64,000 nucleotides of DNA, taken from Chromatiales bacterium. Its GTDB lineage: Bacteria > Pseudomonadota > Gammaproteobacteria > Chromatiales > Chromatiaceae. The stretch's first letter is position 1. Each line of letters begins with the position of its first letter. Of this stretch, positions 22,476 through 30,727 are shown piece after piece. The translations under genes and the position numbers were made by a program. Location: positions 1-64,000 of the forward strand of contig JAQYVO010000083.1 of NCBI GenBank assembly GCA_030145425.1, read 5' to 3'. The notes under the pieces were generated by a model that did not search any database, had not been told where the DNA came from, and saw only the letters and a list, made by a program, of their open reading frames with translations.

Positions 22476-23619
22476 ATTATCCGGAATCGAGCAGGAAAGG
22501 TTCCAGACCACCAGAAAAGTGACCCTGGTCGGCGCCGTGATAAATCTGGTGCTCGCAGCGGGAAAAATCCTTTTCGGCTTTGTGGCCCAGTCCCAGGCGT
22601 TGATCGCGGACGGTATTCACTCTCTTTCGGATCTGTTTTCCGACGCCCTGGTTTACTACGCCGCCAGTCACGCCAGGCACGGGCCCGACAGCGACCACCC
22701 TTACGGTCATGGACGCTTCGAAACAGCGGCCACCCTGGGACTTGGAGTTCTGCTTGTGCTGGTCGCGGTGGGCATCGGCTGGGATGCGGTGGAGCGGTTG
22801 TTCACCCCTGAGGCGCTCTGGCATCCCGGTGCGCTGGCCCTCGGCGTGGCCCTGTTCTCGATTCTTTCCAATGAGTGGCTCTACCACTACACGGTGCGTG
22901 CCGCGCGACGGGTCAAGTCCGATTTGCTGCGGGCCAACGCCTGGCATCATCGCTCTGATGCGGTGTCCTCCATCGTGGTCCTGATCGGTGTGGGCGGAGC
23001 CATGGCCGGGCTTCCTTATCTGGATGCCATCGGGGCCATCCTGGTGGCCGTCATGATTGCCCATATCGGTTGGGAACTGGGACTGCCGGCATTTCATGAA
23101 CTGGTCGATGCGGGGCTGAACGAAGAGCGTGTCAAGAAGATCCAGGAGACCATACTTGCCATCGGCGGCGTCCGGGCCATCCACATGCTGCGTACCCGCA
23201 GTCTCGGCGGCCAGGCGTCCGTTGATGTTCATGTCCTGGTCGAGCCCTGGCTGAGCGTGTCCGAGGGCCACATGATCAGCCAGAAGGTGATGGACAGCCT
23301 GATGGAAAAGATCGACGAAGTTTCCGATGTCACTGTGCACATAGACCCGGAGGACGATGAGATCGCTGCCTCCTGCAGCGGTCTGCCTCTGCGGGACAAG
23401 GCGGAGCAGCTGCTTTCCGAAAGGTGGAATGAACTGGAGGGCGCGGCGTCGAGACAACGCCTGCTGTTTCATTATCTCAACGGGAAGGTGGACGTGGATG
23501 TCTATTACCCCTTCTCTGCATTCAGGGATGAGGCAGCGGCGCGGCACTTTCAGGCCGATCTGCAAGAGCGGGTGGATGACTTGCCCCAGTTTGGTCGGGT
23601 GCGGCTGTACTTTGGATAA
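22468..23619 (+). CDS. cation diffusion facilitator (CDF) metal transporter
   Basis: An inner-membrane proton-driven metal exporter, 383 residues. Six hydrophobic helices span about residues 15-205. The transport site pairs HSLSD in helix 2 with HHRSD in helix 5, two HxxxD motifs that resemble zinc-type CDFs. HPYGHGRFE follows helix 2. After the normal cytoplasmic ZT-dimer domain (HVLVEPWLSVSEGH) there is an additional C-terminal segment of about 80 residues with a related pattern (HYLNGKVDVDVYYPF), making it longer than the usual 300. The ATG at 22468 was chosen because it starts the first helix region and overlaps the TusA-like gene. Confidence 0.9.
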   Translation: MVELSGIEQERFQTTRKVTLVGAVINLVLAAGKILFGFVAQSQALIADGIHSLSDLFSDALVYYAASHARHGPDSDHPYGHGRFETAATLGLGVLLVLVAVGIGWDAVERLFTPEALWHPGALALGVALFSILSNEWLYHYTVRAARRVKSDLLRANAWHHRSDAVSSIVVLIGVGGAMAGLPYLDAIGAILVAVMIAHIGWELGLPAFHELVDAGLNEERVKKIQETILAIGGVRAIHMLRTRSLGGQASVDVHVLVEPWLSVSEGHMISQKVMDSLMEKIDEVSDVTVHIDPEDDEIAASCSGLPLRDKAEQLLSERWNELEGAASRQRLLFHYLNGKVDVDVYYPFSAFRDEAAARHFQADLQERVDDLPQFGRVRLYFG

Positions 23620-23638
23620 CCAGTGCACGCACTGATGC

Positions 23639-23653
23639 GCACCAAATAGGAGC
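23639..23653. promoter_or_regulatory. NtrC-type enhancer site 1 upstream of glnA
   Basis: GCACC-AAATA-GGAGC matches the NtrC pattern GCACY-N5-GGTGC with one mismatch. It lies about 240 bases upstream of the sigma-54 promoter and 31 bases (three helix turns) from a second site, the normal spacing for paired NtrC enhancers. Confidence 0.65.
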
Positions 23654-23669
23654 GTATCCGTATTTTAAC

Positions 23670-23684
23670 GCACCAATAAAGTGC
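23670..23684. promoter_or_regulatory. NtrC-type enhancer site 2 upstream of glnA
   Basis: GCACC-AATAA-AGTGC matches GCACY-N5-GGTGC with one mismatch. It pairs with site 1 on the same face of the helix. Confidence 0.65.
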
Positions 23685-23875
23685 ATTACTTTTTCCGATC
23701 CGGTTTGTTATATTCGTCGACTTACTCCGGAACCTGACCATCCGGGATTTGGACGGTCGCTCGGTAGATACAAATCAAGAAATTGTTTTGTAAGTCTTTT
23801 AGCCTGAAAAGGAGAGTCCCCGAGAGGCCTGTGGGCTGATCCTGAAGATGGGTGGAACCCCCTGCGGAAGGTTCG

Positions 23876-23891
23876 TGGCACAAATTCTGCA
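23876..23891 (+). promoter_or_regulatory. sigma-54 promoter of glnA
   Basis: TGGCACAAATTCTGCA has the invariant GG (23877-23878) and GC (23889-23890) separated by 10 bases and fits TGGCAC-N5-TTGCA with one mismatch. Transcription would start near 23902, leaving a leader of about 90 bases. The rest of the 373-base gap (23620-23992) holds the two NtrC-type sites and no gene that I can support. Confidence 0.8.
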
Positions 23892-23992
23892 AAGAAGAGA
23901 CTGAATTTCTACACGGACCCTGGTTAGGGTTTGGAAAAGAACACCCAACGGCCGTTGATATCGGCCAAAAATTATTTGAGCTGGAGAATACA

Positions 23993-25396
23993 ATGGCCAA
24001 AGTCCTGAAGATGATCAAAGACAACGAAGTCAAGTTTGTCGATTTCCGCTTTACCGATACCCGTGGTAAGGAACAGCACGTGACCATGCCCTCTACTGCC
24101 GTCGACGAGGAGATGTTCACCGACGGGAAGATGTTCGATGGTTCCTCCATTGCCGGCTGGAAAGGCATTAACGAGTCGGACATGGTGCTGATGCCTGATC
24201 AGGATTCCGCCATTCTGGACCCCTTCACCGATGAGGTGACCGTCAATATTCGTTGTGACATCCTCGAGCCCACCACCATGGAGGGTTACGAGAGGGATCC
24301 CCGCTCGGTTGCGAAGCGGGCCGAGGCCTATCTGCAGTCGACCGGTATAGGCGATGTCGCCTACTTCGGACCGGAGCCGGAGTTTTTCATCCTGGACGAC
24401 GTCCGCTGGGGGGCCGACATGAGCGGTGCCTTCTACAAGGTGGATTCAGAAGAGGCGGAATGGAACTCCGAGCGAGTCTACGAAGATGGCAACATCGGCC
24501 ATCGTCCGACCACAAAGGGGGGATACTTTCCGGTTCCCCCGGTGGATTCGCTGCACGACATCCGCGCCGCCATGTGTCTGGCCATGGAGGAGATGGGCGT
24601 CTCGGTCGAGGTGCATCACCATGAAGTGGCAACCGCGGGCCAGTGTGAGATCGGGACGAGATTCGATACCCTTGTAAAACGTGCGGACCAGAACCAGATC
24701 ATGAAGTACGTGATCCAGAATGTGGCCCACGCCTATGGCAAGACAGCCACCTTCATGCCCAAGCCGCTCGTGGGCGACAACGGATCCGGCATGCACGTGC
24801 ACCAGTCGATCGCCAAGAACGGCGAAAACATATTTGCCGGAAATCAGTACGGCGGCCTGTCGGAAACTGCCCTGTATTACATCGGCGGCATTATCAAGCA
24901 TGCGCGGGCGCTGAACGCCTTTACCAACGCATCGACCAACTCCTACAAACGCCTGGTGCCCGGCTTCGAGGCACCCGTGATGCTGGCATACTCCGCCCGC
25001 AACCGTTCGGCCTCCATTCGCATTCCCTGGGTATCGAGCCCGAAGGCACGGCGCATCGAGGTGAGATTCCCCGATCCCACCGCCAACCCTTACCTGGCCT
25101 TTGCAGCCATGATGATGGCCGGGCTTGACGGGATCCAGAACAAGATCCATCCCGGTGAGGCCATGGACAAGGATCTTTACGACCTGCCGGCTGAAGAGGC
25201 ACTCAATATCCCCACGGTCTGCCACAGCCTGGACCAGGCCCTCGACTGCCTGGACGCGGATCGCGAGTTCCTGACAGCAGGCGGCGTTTTCACGGACGAC
25301 CTGATCGACGGGTACATCACGCTCAAGATGGAAGAGGTGACCCGGATGCGCATGACCACTCACCCGGTGGAATTCGATATGTACTTCAGCCTGTAA
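23993..25396 (+). CDS. glnA: glutamine synthetase type I
   Basis: GlnA makes glutamine from glutamate, ammonia and ATP and is the main entry point of ammonium. The 467-residue protein begins [20 protein letters not shown] and keeps [11 protein letters not shown], the ATP-binding region [16 protein letters not shown] and the adenylylation site LYDLPAEE with Tyr396, so it is the GSI-beta form switched off by GlnE. The ATG at 23993 follows GGAG and matches homologues; an upstream frame extension is leader sequence. Expression is predicted from the sigma-54 promoter with NtrC enhancers. Confidence 0.98.
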   Translation: MAKVLKMIKDNEVKFVDFRFTDTRGKEQHVTMPSTAVDEEMFTDGKMFDGSSIAGWKGINESDMVLMPDQDSAILDPFTDEVTVNIRCDILEPTTMEGYERDPRSVAKRAEAYLQSTGIGDVAYFGPEPEFFILDDVRWGADMSGAFYKVDSEEAEWNSERVYEDGNIGHRPTTKGGYFPVPPVDSLHDIRAAMCLAMEEMGVSVEVHHHEVATAGQCEIGTRFDTLVKRADQNQIMKYVIQNVAHAYGKTATFMPKPLVGDNGSGMHVHQSIAKNGENIFAGNQYGGLSETALYYIGGIIKHARALNAFTNASTNSYKRLVPGFEAPVMLAYSARNRSASIRIPWVSSPKARRIEVRFPDPTANPYLAFAAMMMAGLDGIQNKIHPGEAMDKDLYDLPAEEALNIPTVCHSLDQALDCLDADREFLTAGGVFTDDLIDGYITLKMEEVTRMRMTTHPVEFDMYFSL

Positions 25397-25423
25397 CTCT
25401 AAACTGCGGGTGTAACCCGGAAA

Positions 25424-25449
25424 ATGCCCCCGAAAGGGGGTATTTTTTT
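25424..25449 (+). terminator. rho-independent terminator of glnA
   Basis: CCCCC-GAAA-GGGGG forms a strong hairpin followed by TATTTTTTT, 28 bases after the glnA stop. It should separate glnA from the DUF4124 and ntrBC genes. Confidence 0.93.
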
Positions 25450-25563
25450 GCCGGAAATGTGAGGATTATCGCCTAAATTCAAACTTAAGCTAAAGGGTGT
25501 CATTGTTGCGGTCGATTACCTGGGCTATGCTCTATCACTGTTTTTGAATCCCCAGGTCAAGCC

Positions 25564-26115
25564 ATGTCGAAGCTGCTGCCCCTGTTTCTGATCGTCTGCA
25601 TTTCCACTGTCGCCCAGGCCGCCGGTGTCTACCGATGGGTCGACAACGACGGGCAGATCCACTACTCGGATCATCCGACGAACGGTTCGGAGTCGGTTGA
25701 GTTGCGTGAGAGCTCGGTGTACACCCCGCGAGAACTCCCGGATATCAGCCAGGACGAAGAAGCCGCAGACACCGATGAAGAAGAAGGCCTGGAAGGTGAA
25801 GAATCTGTCTATGAGAGCCTGCGGGTAGTGGTTCCCGAAAACGACGAGACGGTGCGCTCCAACGAGAGGCAAGTTCGGGTCTCCATAGAACTTCAGCCCG
25901 GATTGGCGGAGGGCCACAAGATCCGGTTATATCTGGATGGCAGCAAGGCTTCCGGTGAACTCCCGACCACCCAGGTTACGCTGCAGAACGTGGAACGCGG
26001 TACCCACTCCCTGGCGGTGGCGGTGGTGGATGCCACGGATCGCGAGTTGATTCGATCACAGGCCACAACCTTCCATCTGCAGCGCCTCGCAGTCTTGAAG
26101 CCTTTACCTCAGTAA
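25564..26115 (+). CDS. exported DUF4124 domain protein
   Basis: A 183-residue secreted protein with a signal peptide (MSKLLPLFLIVCISTVAQA, cleavage expected after residue 19). A DUF4124 domain follows at once, with the typical VYRWVDNDGQIHYSDHP. A Glu/Asp-rich linker (about 60-85) leads to a beta-rich C-terminal half with VRVSIELQPGL and an Ig-like look. In gammaproteobacteria such genes often sit between glnA and the ntrBC genes, as here. The function is not known; envelope localisation is inferred from the signal peptide. Confidence 0.85.
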   Translation: MSKLLPLFLIVCISTVAQAAGVYRWVDNDGQIHYSDHPTNGSESVELRESSVYTPRELPDISQDEEAADTDEEEGLEGEESVYESLRVVVPENDETVRSNERQVRVSIELQPGLAEGHKIRLYLDGSKASGELPTTQVTLQNVERGTHSLAVAVVDATDRELIRSQATTFHLQRLAVLKPLPQ

Positions 26116-26188
26116 CCACCGTATCAGCCTTCCCTCCTGATCCCGGGCCGCAGCGGTTCGGGCGATATCCTTTTCACGGGACAGCGCA

Positions 26189-26205
26189 TGCACTATATTG
26201 GTGCA
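26189..26205. promoter_or_regulatory. NtrC site upstream of ntrBC
   Basis: TGCACTATATTGGTGCA is a full match to the NtrC consensus and, as I recall, is almost identical to a site of the E. coli glnA promoter region. It lies 128-144 bases upstream of the ntrB start, with no obvious sigma-54 promoter below it. It may let NtrC autoregulate the ntrBC operon. Confidence 0.85.
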
Positions 26206-26332
26206 TATTGTCTGGCCTGACTGAACGGCAATGGCTCGTGTATCTGCTCCACAACCCTTGATCTGGGCAGTCGTTGGATCGAGTAACACGAATATCCGGG
26301 ATTGGTGTGTTTCTTGCTTTCCATAACAGCCA

Positions 26333-27427
26333 ATGAATGTTGAGGCGGCATCCCTGAACGGTTACGGAAATCGGGTTCTGGAGAATCTGAACACCGTCGT
26401 GCTGTTGTTCGATCAGGATCTGCGATTGTGTTACATGAATCCCGCGGCAGAGATGATGTTTAAGGTCAGCGCCCGGCACATGCTCGGCCAGGAGGCCGGT
26501 ACCATGGTCCAGTGTCCGGGCGGTCTGGTGGTCGACAAGCTGAAACGGGCCATGCAATTCGGCCACACCATCACGGAACGGGAGGTGACCATACCCCTGC
26601 CGGAAGACCGGATGGTCACGGTGGACTGCACGGTAATACCCCTGAATCGGCAGGACGGGGATTCCGGGCTGTTGATGGAACTGCAACAGATCGACAGGCA
26701 ACTTCGTATCAGTCGCGAGGAACTGCTGATCACCCAGCATCAGGCGACCCGGGATCTGATTCGTGGCCTCGCCCACGAGATAAAGAACCCCCTGGGCGGG
26801 TTGCGGGGGGCGGCACAACTTCTCGAAGCCGAGTTGCCGGATCCCTCTCTGCGCGAGTATACCCAGATCATCATCGACGAGGCCGACCGGTTGCAGGTGC
26901 TGTTGGATCGCATGTTGGGTCCGAATCGACTGCCGGAACTGTCCGAAGTGAATATTCACACCCTACTGGAAAGGGTGAGGCACCTTGTGCTGGCAGAATC
27001 CGGGGTATGGGTGGAGATCGACCGTGACTATGATCCGAGTATTCCGGAGTTGAATCTGGACAGTGACCGTATTATCCAGGCGTTGCTGAACATCATGCGC
27101 AATGCGGCCCGGGCGGTAGGCACCGAGGGTCACGGCAGGATACTCATGCGTACCCGTATCCTCAGGCAATTCACTATCGGCCACCGGCGCCATCGCCTGG
27201 TGGCCCAAATCGATGTGCAGGACAACGGACCGGGGATCTCGGATCAGATCCGGGAAAAGCTTTTTTATCCCATGGCGACCGCCAACGCGGAGGGCCAGGG
27301 GCTGGGGCTCTCCATAGCTCAATCCCTGATTAATCTGCATGGCGGCCTGGTGGAGTGTCAGAGCAAGCCGGGGCGCACGACCTTCAGTGTGCTGCTTCCC
27401 TTGGAGAACCCCAATGCCCAGAAGTAA
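26333..27427 (+). CDS. ntrB: nitrogen regulation sensor histidine kinase NtrB (GlnL)
   Basis: NtrB is the cytoplasmic kinase/phosphatase that controls NtrC in response to PII and glutamine status. The 364-residue protein has an N-terminal PAS domain (LLFDQDLRLCYMNPAAEMMF), the H box GLAHEIKNPLGG with His148, an N box near NIMRNAARAV, and G boxes DNGPGIS and GQGLGLSIAQ. No membrane helix is seen, as expected for NtrB. Its end overlaps ntrC by 14 bases, and an NtrC site lies upstream. Confidence 0.96.
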   Translation: MNVEAASLNGYGNRVLENLNTVVLLFDQDLRLCYMNPAAEMMFKVSARHMLGQEAGTMVQCPGGLVVDKLKRAMQFGHTITEREVTIPLPEDRMVTVDCTVIPLNRQDGDSGLLMELQQIDRQLRISREELLITQHQATRDLIRGLAHEIKNPLGGLRGAAQLLEAELPDPSLREYTQIIIDEADRLQVLLDRMLGPNRLPELSEVNIHTLLERVRHLVLAESGVWVEIDRDYDPSIPELNLDSDRIIQALLNIMRNAARAVGTEGHGRILMRTRILRQFTIGHRRHRLVAQIDVQDNGPGISDQIREKLFYPMATANAEGQGLGLSIAQSLINLHGGLVECQSKPGRTTFSVLLPLENPNAQK

Positions 27428-28835
27428 CCGCGTCTGGATTATCGATGATGACCGCTCAATACGTTGGGTGCTGGAAAAGGCGCTGCAGAAAGCAGGTATG
27501 GAAACCACATCCTATCCCGACGCCAAAGGCGTTCTGGAGAACCTGGTGCTGAAACAGCCGGATGCCATCATATCGGATGTTCGCATGCCGGGCATGGACG
27601 GCATCTCCCTGCTGGAACGCATCAACGAAACCTATCCCGGTCTGCCCGTTATCATCATGACCGCCCACTCGGATCTGGATAGCGCGGTAGCGGCCTTCCA
27701 TAGCGGTGCATTCGAGTATCTGCCAAAGCCCTTCGATGTGGATGGTGCGGTGGAGCAGGTTTTCAGGGCCTGCCGCAAAGGACGTGCGGAGTCCCGGGAG
27801 GCAGAGGAAACGATAAAGGAAGGACCTGAGATTATCGGGGAATCGCCTGCAATGCAGGAGGTCTTTCGCGCCATTGGCAGGCTTGCACGTTCCAATATCA
27901 CCGTGTTGATCAATGGTGAATCCGGCACCGGAAAGGAGCTGGTGGCCCATGCACTGCATCGACACAGCCCACGCAAGGCCCGGCCGTTCATTCCGCTCAA
28001 CATGGCGGCTATACCCCACGACCTGATGGAGTCGGAACTGTTCGGTCATGAAAGGGGCGCCTTTACCGGGGCGCAGACGCGGCGTATTGGGCGTTTCGAG
28101 CAAGCCGACACCGGGACACTTTTCTTAGACGAAATCGGCGACATGCCGGCCGAGCTTCAAACCCGGCTGCTGCGGGTGCTCGCCGACGGTGAGTTTTATC
28201 GGGTGGGGGGTCACGAGCCGGTTAAGGTCGATGTCAGGATCATAGCGGCGACACATCAGAACCTCGAAAACCTGGTCAGAGAGGGGCGATTCAGGGAAGA
28301 TCTGTTTCATCGTCTCAACGTGATCCGTGTACATATCCCCTCGCTGCGGGAGCGGCGGGAGGACATCATTCCGCTGATGAAGCATTTCCTGTTCGCGGCA
28401 GCGGCGGAGCTGGGTGGAAACGCCAAGATCCTGTTGCCGGAGACCGGTACCGAGCTGGAGGGTCTCGCCTGGCCGGGAAATGTCCGGCAACTGGAGAATA
28501 CCGCCCGGTGGCTTACGGTGATGGCCTCCAGCGATGAAATCCACGTGGAGGATCTGCCGCCGGAACTACGAAAACCGGAGGTCGGTGAAGATATCCTGGA
28601 TGATTGGCGCAGTGCATTGCGCGCCTGGACCAGGAGGAGACTGCGTAAAGGGCAGCATGGACTACTGGAGGAGGCGACACCGGCTTTCGAGATGATTATG
28701 ATAGAGTCCGCACTTGAACAGACCGGGGGCCGACGCCAGGAGGCGGCCAGGCTGCTGGGCTGGGGACGCAACACCTTGACACGCAAGATCAAGGAACTGG
28801 GCATGGAGGTGGAACGCTCCGAACCCAGTGCCTGA
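27414..28835 (+). CDS. ntrC: nitrogen regulation response regulator NtrC (GlnG)
   Basis: NtrC activates sigma-54 promoters such as that of glnA. The 473-residue protein has a receiver domain with phospho-acceptor Asp55 (SDVRMPGMDG), a central AAA+ domain with Walker A GESGTGKE, the sigma-54 contact loop ERGAFTGA and Walker B LFLDEIGDMP, and a C-terminal Fis-type helix-turn-helix (RRQEAARLLGWGRNTLTRK). The ATG at 27414 was chosen because the receiver starts there and it overlaps ntrB. Confidence 0.98.
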   Translation: MPRSNRVWIIDDDRSIRWVLEKALQKAGMETTSYPDAKGVLENLVLKQPDAIISDVRMPGMDGISLLERINETYPGLPVIIMTAHSDLDSAVAAFHSGAFEYLPKPFDVDGAVEQVFRACRKGRAESREAEETIKEGPEIIGESPAMQEVFRAIGRLARSNITVLINGESGTGKELVAHALHRHSPRKARPFIPLNMAAIPHDLMESELFGHERGAFTGAQTRRIGRFEQADTGTLFLDEIGDMPAELQTRLLRVLADGEFYRVGGHEPVKVDVRIIAATHQNLENLVREGRFREDLFHRLNVIRVHIPSLRERREDIIPLMKHFLFAAAAELGGNAKILLPETGTELEGLAWPGNVRQLENTARWLTVMASSDEIHVEDLPPELRKPEVGEDILDDWRSALRAWTRRRLRKGQHGLLEEATPAFEMIMIESALEQTGGRRQEAARLLGWGRNTLTRKIKELGMEVERSEPSA

Positions 28836-28884
28836 ATCTCGGAGCCTGTTAACAGGCACTAGTCCAATATGCCGGGGGAACCTT

Positions 28885-29754
28885 ATGACGCTAGATGAGA
28901 TAGTGGAGGGTGTGGAACAACTCTGCTCGCTTCCCGATGCGGTGATCCGCGCCAACCAGTTGATAGATTCCCCCAGTGCGGGGGCGGCGGATATCGGGGA
29001 GGTGATCTCGAAGGATCCGGCGCTCTCTGCCCAACTGCTGAGACTGGTTAACAGCGCATTCTATTCGTTTCAGGAACCTGTCAACAGTTTGAAACGTGCG
29101 ATCAGCGTGGTCGGCACCCGGGAATTGCGCTCGCTGATACTCTCGGCTTCCGCGGCTGATGTGTTCAACCAGATAGCGCCGGACACCATTGACATGGACG
29201 ATTTCTGGCAGCGCAGCGTCTATGTCGGACTGATTGCCGGAAAACTTTCCAAACATCTCGGCATCGGCAGGGGTGAAATTCCTTTTTTGATCGGTCTGCT
29301 GCACGATGTAGGCAAGATCGTGCTGTTCAATCGGCTGCCGGACGCAATGGGAAGGATTCTCGAGGAGGCGGAACAATCGGGGCGGCCCTTGTATCAGGTG
29401 GAAAAGGAACATCTGGGTTTCTGCGCCGCTGACGTGGGCGCCGCTCTGCTGGAAAATTGGTCCTTGGGCGACAGCATCAGTGTGCCGATCAGGTATCAGC
29501 ATTCTCCCGATGAGGCGCCCTCGGATTTGACCAGCGCTCAGATACTCAATCTTTCCATTGCCGTTACCGCCTGCGTGGAGCCGGAACTGAAGCAGACGCC
29601 GACACTCGAACTGGAATCCCTGGACATAGACCGGCAGTGGCTGTCCGAAACGACTGTCACGCTGGAGGATCTCGACGCTATTATCATGGAGGTGAATCTG
29701 GAGTGCTTCGATGTGCTGCAGATCGTCAATCCCGGGGCGTTGAGCATCTACTGA
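28885..29754 (+). CDS. HDOD domain signalling protein
   Basis: A 289-residue protein made of an HDOD domain, a degenerate relative of HD phosphohydrolases found in many bacterial signalling proteins. Typical stretches are SKDPALSAQLLRLVNSAFYS near residue 45 and PFLIGLLHDVGKIVLF near residue 135. HDOD proteins generally lack enzyme activity and regulate biofilm, motility or stress responses. It starts 50 bases after ntrC; the start is the ATG at 28885, since an earlier in-frame start would overlap ntrC. A link with nitrogen control is only positional. Confidence 0.85.
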   Translation: MTLDEIVEGVEQLCSLPDAVIRANQLIDSPSAGAADIGEVISKDPALSAQLLRLVNSAFYSFQEPVNSLKRAISVVGTRELRSLILSASAADVFNQIAPDTIDMDDFWQRSVYVGLIAGKLSKHLGIGRGEIPFLIGLLHDVGKIVLFNRLPDAMGRILEEAEQSGRPLYQVEKEHLGFCAADVGAALLENWSLGDSISVPIRYQHSPDEAPSDLTSAQILNLSIAVTACVEPELKQTPTLELESLDIDRQWLSETTVTLEDLDAIIMEVNLECFDVLQIVNPGALSIY

Positions 29755-29806
29755 ACAACCTTGGTCCAACCCCCCGGCCGGGAACCTGGGCACTGGAGTA
29801 ATAAGA

Positions 29807-30205
29807 TTGGATATCAGCAGTATCGAGCTTCCGGGTTCCGAAGTGGAAGACATAAGGATCGACGGTGACCAGGTGGTCGTTTGTTTCTCACGCGCCTATA
29901 TCGTCAAGAGCATGACCGGATCCAGGGACAAGACCCGCTGGTGGCAGGCCGGTGAGCTTGTCTTCACGGACGCCACCGCCGAGGCGCCCTACCCCAGGGG
30001 CCCCCGCATCTGTGCCGGTGGGGATGTGGGTGAGAACGTATATACCTATCGGGACATGATACCCACGCCCCTGGACAGCCGGGGTATGGCTCACTGCGAT
30101 CTGAGATTCGAGGGAACAGATGAGCGGCTGATCGTTCGGGCAGGGTCTGTTCGTCTCGATATGGATGATCGACCCCACTATATCGAGCACATCCGGGAAA
30201 GCTAG
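29807..30205 (+). CDS. conserved-looking hypothetical protein
   Basis: A 132-residue soluble protein that I do not recognise. It starts with TTG at 29807, preceded by GGAGTAATAAG as a good ribosome binding site. It looks beta-rich, with a basic and aromatic patch (SRDKTRWWQAGE) in the middle and no membrane helix or signal peptide. It follows the HDOD gene by 52 bases and ends 4 bases inside the convergent thioredoxin-like gene. Codon use resembles its neighbours, so it is probably a real gene. Function unknown. Confidence 0.65.
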   Translation: MDISSIELPGSEVEDIRIDGDQVVVCFSRAYIVKSMTGSRDKTRWWQAGELVFTDATAEAPYPRGPRICAGGDVGENVYTYRDMIPTPLDSRGMAHCDLRFEGTDERLIVRAGSVRLDMDDRPHYIEHIRES

Positions 30206-30711
30206 CGTCTATCCAGCCCCAATGCCCGGATGGGGACCAGCAGTGCCGGATCATCCCATTCACGGGGACCCATGGCCCGGTAGGCGATGCGCCCTTCCGG
30301 ATCCACCACGAAGGTCGTGGGCAACCCTGTTACTCCCCAGTTCGCGGAGATCTCTGCGTCGGCATCGAGCAATATGGGGAGATTGACCGGATTTTTTTCC
30401 AGAAACCGCCGAATCATCTCCGGGCTATCGCCCATGTTAATGGTGATGATACGGCCGTCGAACCGCTCGAGCCATCGGGAGCCCCGATCCAGTGAAGGCA
30501 TCTCCTCCCGGCAGGGCTTGCACCAGACTGCCCAGAAATTGACCACCAGTACTTTTCCGAGGAAGTCGTCCAGGCGAACCTGTGCGCCGTCGATGTCGGA
30601 CAGAACGAAATCCGGTGCTCTGCCGTCTGAGGGGGAAAGGGTATTGGTACCCGCACTGATATCGGCAAAAACCAGTAACAGGGCAAAGGGTAGAAGAGAG
30701 CGAAACAACAT
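30202..30711 (-). CDS. TlpA-family thiol-disulfide oxidoreductase, exported
   Basis: A 169-residue periplasmic thioredoxin-like protein. The N terminus is a signal peptide or anchor (MLFRSLLPFALLLVFADISA). The thioredoxin fold carries the redox motif WCKPC near residues 65-69, preceded by VVNFWAVWC, and a cis-Pro loop GLPTTFVVD. Such TlpA/ResA-like proteins reduce cysteines in the periplasm, for example in cytochrome c maturation. No cytochrome genes are nearby, so the target is unknown. It lies 17 bases upstream of the minus-strand end of the cNMP-HDOD gene and may share its transcript. Confidence 0.88.
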   Translation of the reverse strand: MLFRSLLPFALLLVFADISAGTNTLSPSDGRAPDFVLSDIDGAQVRLDDFLGKVLVVNFWAVWCKPCREEMPSLDRGSRWLERFDGRIITINMGDSPEMIRRFLEKNPVNLPILLDADAEISANWGVTGLPTTFVVDPEGRIAYRAMGPREWDDPALLVPIRALGLDRR

Positions 30712-30727
30712 TGATCGTTGAGCTGGT

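Noticed and set aside
28544-28551. CCACGTGG, a parS-like core in ntrC
   Set aside because: Only the central 8 bases match; the flanks (AAAT and AGGA) do not fit the 16-base parS pattern.
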